From Reinekea forsetii (GTDB taxonomy: Bacteria; Pseudomonadota; Gammaproteobacteria; Pseudomonadales; Natronospirillaceae): DNA of 64,000 nucleotides. Of the stretch, positions 56,295 through 64,000 are shown piece after piece. The stretch covers positions 129,773 to 193,772 of the forward strand of contig NZ_JAHKPH010000010.1 of the NCBI RefSeq assembly GCF_018860385.1, given 5' to 3'. Position 1 is the first letter of the stretch; each line of letters starts with the position of its first letter. Below the pieces are notes generated by a model. That model saw nothing but the letters and a program-made list of their open reading frames with translations. It was not told where the DNA came from and did no database searches. A program made the translations under genes and the position numbers.

Positions 56295-56531
56295 TTAAGA
56301 CAAGTGATTGTTGATGTAATCAATCGCGTCTTGAACAGAAGTTAGCTTCTCTGAATCTTCATCAGCAATTTCAGTTTCGAACTCTTCTTCAAGAGCCATT
56401 ACTAAGTTTACTGTGTCTAAAGAGTCAGCGCCTAAGTCATCGATGAAAGAAGCTTGATTTGTAACGTCTTCTTCTTTAGCACCTAACTGTTCGCAAACGA
56501 TTTTTTTAACGCGATCTTCAATGTTGCTCAT
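56295..56531 (-). CDS. acpP: Acyl carrier protein
   Basis: A 78-residue acidic four-helix protein from the ATG at 56531 (AGGGAG upstream). The phosphopantetheine Ser is in the motif [15 protein letters not shown]. It carries acyl chains through fatty-acid synthesis. It lies between fabG and fabF with intergenic gaps of about 80-100 bp, typical of a highly expressed gene with its own signals. Confidence 0.97.
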   Translation of the reverse strand: MSNIEDRVKKIVCEQLGAKEEDVTNQASFIDDLGADSLDTVNLVMALEEEFETEIADEDSEKLTSVQDAIDYINNHLS

Positions 56532-56633
56532 TATGAACACTCCCTAATATGTATTTGGCACTGCTAATGTGCCGGTTAGTTTATATAAATAGTAAACCTT
56601 TGAGCAAGTCAAAAGACTTTCAACTTGCAGGAA

Positions 56634-57377
56634 TTATCCCATATACATGCCGCCATTAACATGCAAAGTTTCACCTGTGATATACGAAGCGTTATCACTG
56701 GCTAAGAATGCAACCGCATGGGCGATTTCATCTGGCAAGCCTAAGCGTGCCAATGGAATTTGTTTTAAAAGTGTTTCTTTAACGTTTTCGGGTAACTCGT
56801 GTGTCATATCGGTTTGAATAAAACCAGGTGCAACTGAGTTAACTGTTATTGAGCGAGACCCAATTTCACGAGCTAGAGAACGTGTAAATCCTTCAACCCC
56901 AGCCTTCGCGGCGCAGTAGTTAGCCTGGCCTGCGTTCCCCATAGACCCAACTACTGAAGAGATATTAATAATGCGACCATAACGAGCGCGAGTCATAGAT
57001 TTGATAACCGCTTTGCTCATAGCAAAAACCGACGTTAAGTTGGTGTCTAACACAGACTGCCACTCTTCATCTTTCATGCGTAAAAATAGATTGTCTTTTG
57101 TAATGCCAGCATTATTTACAAGCACAGCCGGATCAGAATAATCTGCTTTAATGGCCGCTAAAGTCGCTTTTATTGATTCAGCATCCGTTACATTTAAGCA
57201 GTAACCTTTACCTTCAATGCCATTGCTATGTAAGCGCTCAGTAATAGCATTTGCGCCATTTTCAGAGGTGGCTGTACCAACAACGATAAAGCCTTGTTCA
57301 CCTAAGTTATCGGCAACCGCTGCGCCAATTCCTCGACTTGCCCCAGTGACCAGTACTACTTTTTTTGAATCTGTCAT
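56634..57377 (-). CDS. fabG: 3-oxoacyl-ACP reductase
   Basis: A 247-residue SDR enzyme. TGASRGIG at residues 12-19, NNAG at about 87-90, Ser in NISSVVG and YCAAKAG. It reduces 3-oxoacyl-ACP with NADPH. It begins directly after fabD (1 bp gap). Confidence 0.96.
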   Translation of the reverse strand: MTDSKKVVLVTGASRGIGAAVADNLGEQGFIVVGTATSENGANAITERLHSNGIEGKGYCLNVTDAESIKATLAAIKADYSDPAVLVNNAGITKDNLFLRMKDEEWQSVLDTNLTSVFAMSKAVIKSMTRARYGRIINISSVVGSMGNAGQANYCAAKAGVEGFTRSLAREIGSRSITVNSVAPGFIQTDMTHELPENVKETLLKQIPLARLGLPDEIAHAVAFLASDNASYITGETLHVNGGMYMG

Positions 57378-57378
57378 G

Positions 57379-58308
57379 TTATTTCCCTACTCGTTCTTCA
57401 AACGCGCTTAAACTTCCGATAGCCGTGTGTGTAGTGTCTTTTGCAATTCGCTTATTTAACCCAGATAAAACTTTGCCTGGTCCACATTCAATAATTTCTT
57501 CTACTCCTTGATCGGCCATATAAGATACTGAGTTAGTCCATAAAACAGGCATATAGAGCTGCTCTAATAAGTTGGCTCGAATTTCATCAAGGTTAGTAAC
57601 GGCTTTTGCAACACGGTTTTGAATAATTGGGCAGTTAGGTGCTTTAAAATTTATAGCGGTCAATTGCTCGGCAAGTTGATCCGCGGCTGGTTTCATCAGA
57701 GCGCAATGAGAAGGTACACTCACATTCAATGGCATTGCTCGTTTGGCACCTGCTTCTTTTAATGCCGCCATTGCGCGTTCTACGGCGCTTTTTTGACCAG
57801 CAATGACGACCTGGCCGGTTGTATTAAAGTTAACAGCAGAGACCACTTCGCCTTGTGCAGCTTGCTGGCAAACCTCGACAACTTTATCATCATCTAAGCC
57901 TAATATAGCGGCCATTAAGCCTTCACCTGCGGGTACTGCTTTTTGCATAAATTGACCGCGCATTTCAACTAACTTAACTGCATCGGCAAATGAAATGACG
58001 CCAGAAGCAACCAACGCACTGTACTCACCAAGACTATGACCCGCCATATAGCTAGGCTGCATGTCTGTATTGGCTGTAAACGCTCTAAACAAGGCTACAC
58101 TTGCGCAAAGCAATGCCGGCTGTGTTTTTTCAGTACTGTTTAATAACTCTATCGGCCCATCATTAATTAGAGCGCTCATGTCGTAGCCTAGAACATCACT
58201 TGCTTCACTGAACGTCTCAGAAATGACAGGGTAAGACTGAGCTATATCAGCCAGCATACCAATCTGTTGAGAACCTTGACCAGGAAAAACAAAGGCGACT
58301 TTTGACAT
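57379..58308 (-). CDS. fabD: Malonyl-CoA:ACP acyltransferase
   Basis: A 309-residue transacylase. The nucleophile Ser is in GHSLGEYSAL (about 92), the Arg in EMRGQFMQ (about 117) and the His in SVPSHCALMKP (about 202). It loads malonyl groups on ACP. It follows plsX directly; fabH, often found between them, is absent. Confidence 0.96.
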   Translation of the reverse strand: MSKVAFVFPGQGSQQIGMLADIAQSYPVISETFSEASDVLGYDMSALINDGPIELLNSTEKTQPALLCASVALFRAFTANTDMQPSYMAGHSLGEYSALVASGVISFADAVKLVEMRGQFMQKAVPAGEGLMAAILGLDDDKVVEVCQQAAQGEVVSAVNFNTTGQVVIAGQKSAVERAMAALKEAGAKRAMPLNVSVPSHCALMKPAADQLAEQLTAINFKAPNCPIIQNRVAKAVTNLDEIRANLLEQLYMPVLWTNSVSYMADQGVEEIIECGPGKVLSGLNKRIAKDTTHTAIGSLSAFEERVGK

Positions 58309-58442
58309 ACTTCTCTACCATTAACTGTAATTTGCAGGCGATTATGACGAGATTGGTTGTTTTTAAAAGGCGAACCCTGTTAAAACATTTATGAATTCTA
58401 GGCATCGACCAAACCGAATTCAGCATCGAAACAGACGCTAAT

Positions 58443-59432
58443 TTAGCGAACTTTGTCGAGTTCTTCCCATATTCGCTCAGCCGATTGGCTTTCTATTGCA
58501 TCAACAGCACGATTCAGAGCCGCGGTAAGTGCTCTTCGTCGAGCATTGCCATGGCTTTTTATGACAATTAAATCCGACCCTGCGACCAATGCTCCGTTTG
58601 CATTGTCTGGATGAAGTTGTGAAACGACGCTTTTTAATCGATATTTTAAAACCAATCCAAGCAATTTATGCCAAATAGAGGCGGTAAATTGATCCGAAAC
58701 GGAACTGAGGGTGAGCTTTAATGCGCCTTCCGCTGACTTAATGGCGGTATTACCGGTAAAGCCATCCGTAGCAACAATGTGGGTTCGCCCGCAATAAAGA
58801 TCATTCGCTTCAATAAAGCCTTGAAAATCTATTCCCTCCCATTGAGACAATACCTGGTAGGCGGTACGCAATTCGAGAGGCCCTTTAAAGGCTTCAGTCC
58901 CTAGGTTTAACAGGCTGACTTTAGGTGTTGAGTAACGGCTACGCATCAATCCAATGCCAACAGCGGCATAGGCCACCAGTTGGTCGGAGGTTGCCGAGAA
59001 AGAAGCACCTAAATCGAGCATCACGGTTTCAGAAGATGTCGTAGGTAACCAAGAAGCGAGTACTGGGCGATTCAATTGACTGTGCAGCTGACCATATTTT
59101 GTAGATAAAGCGAGTAATACGCCCGTATGCTCGGCCGATACAATCGCATCGACATCTTTATTAGACAGCGCTTTATAAGCTATTTCTATGGAGCTGGTGC
59201 CCGATTTTCTTAACAGCTTAGAGGGTGTAGCTCGCTCGATATCGGATAATTCATCGGTGTCTATCCACTCAACATTCGCTAGGCTTTCAGAAACATACGC
59301 ACGATAACTTTGGGCATTGCCAAATAAATAGCCGAAATGCTGGGGGTTAGAACGAAAGAAGTCTAAACAAGAAGGGATTACAACGAAGGGGCCAAAGTCC
59401 CCTCCGTGTATATCGACGGCAAGTTTTGCCAT
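58443..59432 (-). CDS. plsX: Phosphate acyltransferase
   Basis: A 329-residue PlsX protein with N-terminal AVDIHGGDFGP (usually AxDxMGGD in the family, with His in place of Met) and conserved ATDGFTGNTAIKSAEG and GALVAGSDLIVIKSHGNA regions. It makes acyl-phosphate from acyl-ACP for phospholipid synthesis. It is 8 bp after rpmF, in the order yceD-rpmF-plsX-fabD. Confidence 0.93.
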   Translation of the reverse strand: MAKLAVDIHGGDFGPFVVIPSCLDFFRSNPQHFGYLFGNAQSYRAYVSESLANVEWIDTDELSDIERATPSKLLRKSGTSSIEIAYKALSNKDVDAIVSAEHTGVLLALSTKYGQLHSQLNRPVLASWLPTTSSETVMLDLGASFSATSDQLVAYAAVGIGLMRSRYSTPKVSLLNLGTEAFKGPLELRTAYQVLSQWEGIDFQGFIEANDLYCGRTHIVATDGFTGNTAIKSAEGALKLTLSSVSDQFTASIWHKLLGLVLKYRLKSVVSQLHPDNANGALVAGSDLIVIKSHGNARRRALTAALNRAVDAIESQSAERIWEELDKVR

Positions 59433-59440
59433 CTCAAGAA

Positions 59441-59620
59441 TTAGTCGTCGCTACCTGCAACAACTTTACGGCCTTTGTAAAAGCCATCAGGAGATACGTG
59501 ATGACGACGATGAGTTTCGCCAGTCGTAGCATCTACTGTTAATTCTGGTGCTGTTAACGCATCGTGTGAGCGACGCATTCCGCGACGTGAACGAGTCACT
59601 TTACTTTTTTGAACTGCCAT
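59441..59620 (-). CDS. rpmF: 50S ribosomal protein L32
   Basis: A 59-residue basic protein, [20 protein letters not shown] at its start and [15 protein letters not shown] near its end, matching L32 of gammaproteobacteria. The ATG is preceded by AGGAGG. It sits between yceD and plsX, the standard arrangement. Confidence 0.97.
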   Translation of the reverse strand: MAVQKSKVTRSRRGMRRSHDALTAPELTVDATTGETHRRHHVSPDGFYKGRKVVAGSDD

Positions 59621-59656
59621 GGCCCAAAGCCTCCTAATTGATATTTTTTTGAAGAT

Positions 59657-60172
59657 TTACTTCAAATCTTTTAATACATCGAATGGGTTGGGTGTTTTCT
59701 CAGTTTCCTGTTCTTCACCAACCTCTCCAAATTGGGTTTCAATCCGGCATTCACCTGCTGGATGCTTTGCGTGAATCGGCAAGCACAATAATAGCTCTTC
59801 CTCGATCACATCCGCTACATCCATGGCTTCATCTGGTAGCAATAAAAGTGCATCCAAATGTGCCGGCAATCCCTTAGACATTTCTTCGTTATAGACCAAA
59901 GCAAGCTGAAACTCACCTGATAACTTATAACCAAATGCATTAAGGCATCGTTGGCATTGCACTTTCGCAACGCCGTTTACCTGCCCTGCTATCACGCGTC
60001 TGTTAGATTCATCTCTGAAAAATCGCAATGTAGCGTGCGCTTCAGAGGGTTCTCCAGCAGTAGCATCTGCAAGGCGTTCCAACCGGCTGCCACTTATCAC
60101 TCCTTCCAGGTTAGTCTCTCTATCGGCTAACTGATAAGGGTTTACATGTTCCGGTAACTCGAAATTTGACAT
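59657..60172 (-). CDS. yceD: YceD/DUF177 family protein (23S rRNA accumulation protein)
   Basis: A 171-residue protein with the family motif VQCQRCLNAF (two Cys, about residues 72-81) and a C-terminal acidic region. In E. coli YceD is needed for normal 23S rRNA levels. Located directly before rpmF as in most gammaproteobacteria. Confidence 0.92.
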   Translation of the reverse strand: MSNFELPEHVNPYQLADRETNLEGVISGSRLERLADATAGEPSEAHATLRFFRDESNRRVIAGQVNGVAKVQCQRCLNAFGYKLSGEFQLALVYNEEMSKGLPAHLDALLLLPDEAMDVADVIEEELLLCLPIHAKHPAGECRIETQFGEVGEEQETEKTPNPFDVLKDLK

Positions 60173-60282
60173 AGGCGCGGTATGATACGTATGAGTTAGA
60201 GTAAGTCAAAGCCTTTTTCACAAAAAACCGCTCAAAAACAAGGTTTTACGCCACTAATGCTAAATAAAAGGATCATAAAACA

Positions 60283-60858
60283 TTGAACCCCTTAATTTTC
60301 GCCAGCACATCAACGTATAAACAGCAGCAATTATCGACATTAGGCCTTAAATATCAAGCCGTTAACTCACAGATTGAAGAATTTCATGACCCGGCTTTAA
60401 AGCCCAGTACGCTTGCCTTAGCGTTAGCTCAACAAAAAGCAGAGAGCGTAATGGATCATTTTTCACAATGCTGGGTGCTTGGTTCAGACCAGGTAGCCGT
60501 TTCGCCAGACAACACACTGTTAACGAAACCTAACACCGCTGAAAACGCCATTAAGCAGCTTTCTATGTGCAGCGGCAAAACTGCAACCTTCTACAGCGCT
60601 ATTTGCTTAATCAATGGAACTAAGAGCTACAACAGTTGCATAACAACAACGGTTAGCTTCAGGAAGCTTACTCAGTCCGAAATAGAACGATATATAGCAA
60701 AAGACCAGCCGTTAAATTGCGCAGGCAGCTTCAAAGCAGAATCTTTGGGCATTAGCTTGTTTGAAAAAGTCATCTCGGAAGACCCCAGCGCTTTAATCGG
60801 ACTGCCCTTAATAGCAACCTGTAATATGTTGCGAAAAGCCGGTTTCAGCCTGCCTTAA
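60283..60858 (+). CDS. Maf-like nucleotide pyrophosphatase (YceF type)
   Basis: A 191-residue Maf-family enzyme. Conserved parts are IFASTSTYKQQQL, LGSDQVAV and CAGSFKAESLGISLFEK. The CAGSF/ESLG form belongs to the YceF branch, which hydrolyses m7GTP in E. coli. The start is a TTG with AAGGATC upstream. It is divergent from yceD and convergent with the SppA-like gene. Confidence 0.93.
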   Translation: MNPLIFASTSTYKQQQLSTLGLKYQAVNSQIEEFHDPALKPSTLALALAQQKAESVMDHFSQCWVLGSDQVAVSPDNTLLTKPNTAENAIKQLSMCSGKTATFYSAICLINGTKSYNSCITTTVSFRKLTQSEIERYIAKDQPLNCAGSFKAESLGISLFEKVISEDPSALIGLPLIATCNMLRKAGFSLP

Positions 60859-60869
60859 AAACACAGTTA

Positions 60870-60898
60870 CAGGCGGGCTGATTTAACCAGCCTGCCTG
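60870..60898. terminator. Bidirectional hairpin between convergent maf and sppA-like genes
   Basis: CAGGCGGGCTG and CAGCCTGCCTG pair over 11 positions with one G-T wobble and a 7-nt loop. There is no clear T tract. Confidence 0.5.
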
Positions 60899-60907
60899 TC
60901 TGGCCCT

Positions 60908-61891
60908 TTAGCGAAGCGAAAACCCTTGCTCTGAAGATAAACTTAACAAGGCTTTAGCAATGCTGACCCCTAGTGAATCGGCAAATGACTGTAGCGGTGA
61001 AGGCCGATAAGTATAATCAACGATTTGCTCATAACCTAGCTCGCGCGCAAGCTCTGACGTTGACTTCAAACCATCAACTAAACCCATTTCAAGCGCTTGT
61101 CGTCCGGTCCAGAATAACCCTGAAAAAGTCTTTTCCGTCGGTTTCAGGCGGTCTCCTCGGCCTGCTTTCACATCATCTATAAATTGCTGATGAACATCAT
61201 TCAACAGTGTTTCAAAGAGGGCTTTTTCTTCTTCTTTTAATTCCACAAATGGGTCTAAAAAGGCTTTATGCTCGCCAGAAGTGAACTGCCGACGTTCCAC
61301 ACCAACTTTATCGAGTAATTCTTGAAACCCAAACTGTGCCGATGTAACACCTATAGAGCCCACAATACTGGCTCCGTTTGCATAAATGTTTTCGGTCGCC
61401 GCGGCAATATAATAGGCACCACTCGCGCCCGAGTCTGATATGACTGAATGAATAGGCACTTCGGGGTGCAGAACTCTTAACCGTATAATTTCATTGTAAA
61501 TGTATGAAGATTGCACTGGGCTACCACCGGGGCTATTTATTCGTAAAATAACCACTTTAGTATCTTCGTTTTTAAGCGCAGCTCGCAAACTACTCACGAC
61601 AGCATCTGCGCCAGCTGGCTTGCCGTCGGCAATGACACCCTGTACATCAATGACCGCCGTATGGCCACCGGTAGCAGTCGCTTCTTTGCGCGCATTGCTG
61701 GCATCTAGAAATAGAAACAGTAAGCCAAATAAATAGACGAACGTAAGAATCTTAAAAAATATGCCCCAACGACGGCTTCGTTTTAATTCGTCCGTATTTG
61801 CCATAACAACACGTTCGATTAGCTTCCATTCCTTTGCGGAAGGCTCTTTTGAACTGGGTGTTGAATCTTTACTTTGACCAATGCCTAACAT
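60908..61891 (-). CDS. S49-family signal peptide peptidase (SppA-like)
   Basis: A 327-residue membrane-anchored serine peptidase from the ATG at 61891 (AGAGG upstream). One membrane span at about residues 47-65 precedes the protease domain. The nucleophilic Ser lies in SDSGASGAYYIAAA (about residue 163), with GSIGV and the Lys-containing KVGVERRQFTSGEHKA region following. It is short (SppA2/SohB-like) rather than the tandem E. coli SppA. It cleaves leftover signal peptides or damaged membrane proteins. It is 14 bp after rluC. Confidence 0.9.
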   Translation of the reverse strand: MLGIGQSKDSTPSSKEPSAKEWKLIERVVMANTDELKRSRRWGIFFKILTFVYLFGLLFLFLDASNARKEATATGGHTAVIDVQGVIADGKPAGADAVVSSLRAALKNEDTKVVILRINSPGGSPVQSSYIYNEIIRLRVLHPEVPIHSVISDSGASGAYYIAAATENIYANGASIVGSIGVTSAQFGFQELLDKVGVERRQFTSGEHKAFLDPFVELKEEEKALFETLLNDVHQQFIDDVKAGRGDRLKPTEKTFSGLFWTGRQALEMGLVDGLKSTSELARELGYEQIVDYTYRPSPLQSFADSLGVSIAKALLSLSSEQGFSLR

Positions 61892-61904
61892 AATCAACCT
61901 CTAT

Positions 61905-62843
61905 TTAACTCAATGATGCTAATAGTGCCTTAAGCTTTGGCTCTAAGTCAGCAATAAAAGCCATTTCTTTACGCTCTATAGGGTGCGGAATCGTTAACCG
62001 AGCCGCGTGTAGAAAAAGCCGTTTCAGCCCTATTTTTTTAGCAATTAGCTCACTTTGCGAATCTTGATATTTATCATCCCCAAGAATTGGACATCCGGCT
62101 TCCACACAATGGACACGAATTTGATGTGTACGCCCCGTCACCGGTTGCGCCTCTATCCAAGCACAGTCTTCAAATTGCTTGAGCAGTCTAAATTTTGTTA
62201 GAGAGGGCTTTCCATCGGGGTGCACGGACACTCTCCGCTCACCCGATTGGCTTTCATCGTGGCGTAACAAGGGGGCGTCAATTTTTTTCACCGACTCAGG
62301 CCACTGGCCTTTCACTAAGCACCAATAGGTTTTTTGAACGTCTCTTTTTAAACGAAACTCATCTTGCATCAACGTTAATGCTTTTCTTTTTTTTGCCACC
62401 AAAACAATGCCCGAGGTATCGCGGTCTAATCGATGCACTAACTCTAAAAACTTATCCTCTGTTCTATCAGCTCTCAATGCTTCTATAAGGCCAAGTTTTA
62501 ACCCGGAGCCCCCGTGTACAGCCAGCCCACTGGGTTTATTTACAGCCATCATTACGTCATCTTCGTAAACGACTGATTTTTCGAGTGCTGACCTTAACCC
62601 CTGGCTAGGCTGTGCAATTTCTACGACTTTTTCTGAATCTGATACAGGCGGTATTCGCACAGAATCGCCTGTACAAAGTTTTGTTTCTGGCTTAGCTCGT
62701 TTTTTATTAATTCGCACCTCTCCCTTACGGATAATGCGATAAATTCGGCTTTTAGGGACATTATTCAAATAATACATCAAGAAGTTATCTAACCGCTGAC
62801 CTGAGCGATCTTCTTCAACTTCTATAAAACGAACTCCAGACAC
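61905..62843 (-). CDS. rluC: 23S rRNA pseudouridine synthase RluC
   Basis: A 312-residue enzyme. An S4 RNA-binding domain (about 15-75) precedes the catalytic domain, whose Asp is in VHRLDRDTSGIVLVAKK (about residue 143). The GTG at 62843 begins MSGVRFIEVEED, the usual RluC start. It modifies 23S rRNA at three uridines. It is divergent from rne, the classical rluC/rne arrangement. Confidence 0.92.
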   Translation of the reverse strand: MSGVRFIEVEEDRSGQRLDNFLMYYLNNVPKSRIYRIIRKGEVRINKKRAKPETKLCTGDSVRIPPVSDSEKVVEIAQPSQGLRSALEKSVVYEDDVMMAVNKPSGLAVHGGSGLKLGLIEALRADRTEDKFLELVHRLDRDTSGIVLVAKKRKALTLMQDEFRLKRDVQKTYWCLVKGQWPESVKKIDAPLLRHDESQSGERRVSVHPDGKPSLTKFRLLKQFEDCAWIEAQPVTGRTHQIRVHCVEAGCPILGDDKYQDSQSELIAKKIGLKRLFLHAARLTIPHPIERKEMAFIADLEPKLKALLASLS

Positions 62844-63272
62844 GTAGCAACCTTATAAACAACAGTGTAAAAACATGATGATAACAGGTTATACAAGATT
62901 GAAGCAGCGGGTATTTACTGCTATATTCAACTTGCTTGGTATATTTAGGCTACCGTCCAGCGATGACACAGGCGGATAGGCTATATGCCCAACACTTAAT
63001 TAATTGGTTGGGCAGCAAGAACAGAATGTACAGTTTTAATATTTTTGCGCCACCGGAAGCACGCTTTCCATTACAAAGGCGAGAAAGCGACTAAAGAGAG
63101 CCGGTATCTCCGTAAGACTCTGTCCAAGGGCGAAAATATTTTAAGGTTAAATATCGTTAGCTTACGCACCATAAGTGCGAAGTTTTTAGTATTAATCGAT
63201 TTCTATCGGTGTTAGCCGGCTGAGGCACCTGTCTTGTTGCTCTGAAACTTACGAATAGAGTAATAATCCTCA
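62844..63272 (+). promoter_or_regulatory. Long rne leader with possible structured elements
   Basis: No protein gene is visible in these 429 bases. AATATTTTTGCGCC (63038-63051) can pair with GGGCGAAAATATT (63128-63140), enclosing about 100 nt that contains a 7-bp hairpin CGCTTTC/GAAAGCG (63062-63089). RNase E controls its own mRNA through a structured 5' leader in E. coli, and the position here is the same. The structure and the role are inference; promoters were not pinned down. Confidence 0.5.
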
Positions 63273-64000
63273 ATGAAGAGAATGTTAATAAACGCAACAC
63301 AAGCCGAAGAGCTGCGTGTTGCCCTTGTAGATGGTCAAAAACTATACGATTTAGATATTGAAACTGGCTTTAGAGAACAAAAGAAAGCCAACATTTACAA
63401 AGGAAGAATCACCCGAATAGAACCCAGTTTAGAAGCCGCATTTGTTGAATTCGGCGCCGACCGACACGGTTTCCTCCCCCTTAAAGAAATTGCCCGCGAA
63501 TATTTTATCGATCCCTCCATGTCTTCTCGCTCAAGCATTAAAGAGTTAGTAAAAGAAGGCACTGAAGTTATTGTTCAGGTAGATAAAGAAGAACGTGGCA
63601 ATAAAGGTGCGGCACTCACTACAATGATCAGCTTAGCCGGTCGTTACCTTGTTTTAATGCCGAACAATGCACGCGCTGGCGGAATATCTCGTCGAATTGA
63701 AGGCGACGAACGTGCTCAGATTCGCGATGCGCTTCAAGGCGTTAATGTTCCAAACGGCATGGGCATGATTGTTCGTACGGCAGGTATTGGTCGTACCACT
63801 CAAGAATTGCAATGGGATTTAGACTACCTCATTCAATTATGGGCTTCTATCAAAGAAGCTTCTGAAACTCGCCCTGCTCCATTCTTGATCTTACAAGAGA
63901 GCAACGTAATTCTGCGCGCCATTCGCGATTACTTGCGCCAAGATATCGATGCCGTAATGATCGATACCAAAGAAGCTTATAACTACGCGTTAGACTTTGT
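63273..64000 (+). CDS. rne: Ribonuclease E, N-terminal part (runs off the window)
   Basis: 242 codons are visible from ATG 63273. [22 protein letters not shown] is the typical start; an S1 domain covers about residues 38-118 ([22 protein letters not shown]), and the 5'-sensor/RNase H-like region begins after it ([15 protein letters not shown]). RNase E starts most mRNA decay and processes rRNA and tRNA, and it anchors the degradosome at the inner membrane. The catalytic DNase I-like part and C-terminal scaffold are outside the window. Confidence 0.96.
   Translation, partial: MKRMLINATQAEELRVALVDGQKLYDLDIETGFREQKKANIYKGRITRIEPSLEAAFVEFGADRHGFLPLKEIAREYFIDPSMSSRSSIKELVKEGTEVIVQVDKEERGNKGAALTTMISLAGRYLVLMPNNARAGGISRRIEGDERAQIRDALQGVNVPNGMGMIVRTAGIGRTTQELQWDLDYLIQLWASIKEASETRPAPFLILQESNVILRAIRDYLRQDIDAVMIDTKEAYNYALDF

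Overview
The window looks like chromosomal DNA of a marine gammaproteobacterium of the Oceanospirillales/Pseudomonadales type. The best guide is the run plsX-fabD-fabG-acpP-fabF-pabC-mltG-tmk-holB-pilZ, which has the Pseudomonas-like order without fabH. Choline uptake and oxidation genes, a Na+/alanine symporter, a secreted PHB-depolymerase-like esterase and moderate-to-low GC fit a marine heterotroph. The genus is not determined; no rRNA or tRNA gene was seen.

Layout. 1-4.5 kb: the end of a chemoreceptor gene, a secreted esterase and an AGCS symporter. 4.7-9.6 kb: a HAD-like protein lacking its nucleophilic Asp, a lone tyrosine recombinase, a DUF2789 gene, glutaryl-CoA dehydrogenase with a divergent LysR gene, and a transposase remnant. 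9.6-20.6 kb: the accessory island. It holds a large 5'-truncated rhs gene whose tip resembles an L,D-transpeptidase toxin, with a secreted immunity candidate. Two displaced rhs tip cassettes follow, each with its own small membrane immunity candidate. Five copies of a ~22-bp direct repeat mark the cassette boundaries. A DUF2789 copy with three in-frame stops lies beside the truncated rhs end. 20.7-27.7 kb: betI-betB-betA-choX-choW-choV, with a perfect BetI-type operator; the genes take up choline and oxidise it to glycine betaine.

27.8-36.3 kb: mixed housekeeping genes, namely a DedA-like protein, an SDR, DUF3010, DUF1456/YehS, a MatP-like DNA-binding protein, a NarL/DesK-type two-component pair, a PphA-like phosphatase, glutathione reductase and a GNAT enzyme. 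36.3-46.1 kb: type II secretion genes gspE-F-G-H-I-J-K-L-M on the minus strand, preceded by a hybrid histidine kinase whose H-box has lost its histidine while its receiver domain is intact. 46.3-49.9 kb: etfB-etfA facing etfQO, the electron-transfer route from acyl-CoA dehydrogenases (such as the GcdH here) to ubiquinone. 50-60.2 kb: DUF1285, a TetR regulator, then the fatty-acid/cell-envelope/replication cluster back to rpmF and yceD. 60.3-64 kb: maf, a SppA-like protease, rluC and, after a long structured leader, the start of rne.

Most of the window is ordinary core genome. The main unusual element is the rhs cassette array at 9.6-20.6 kb. Secondary points are the two proteins with missing catalytic residues (HAD, hybrid kinase), the hairpin around the tetR start codon and the rne leader.
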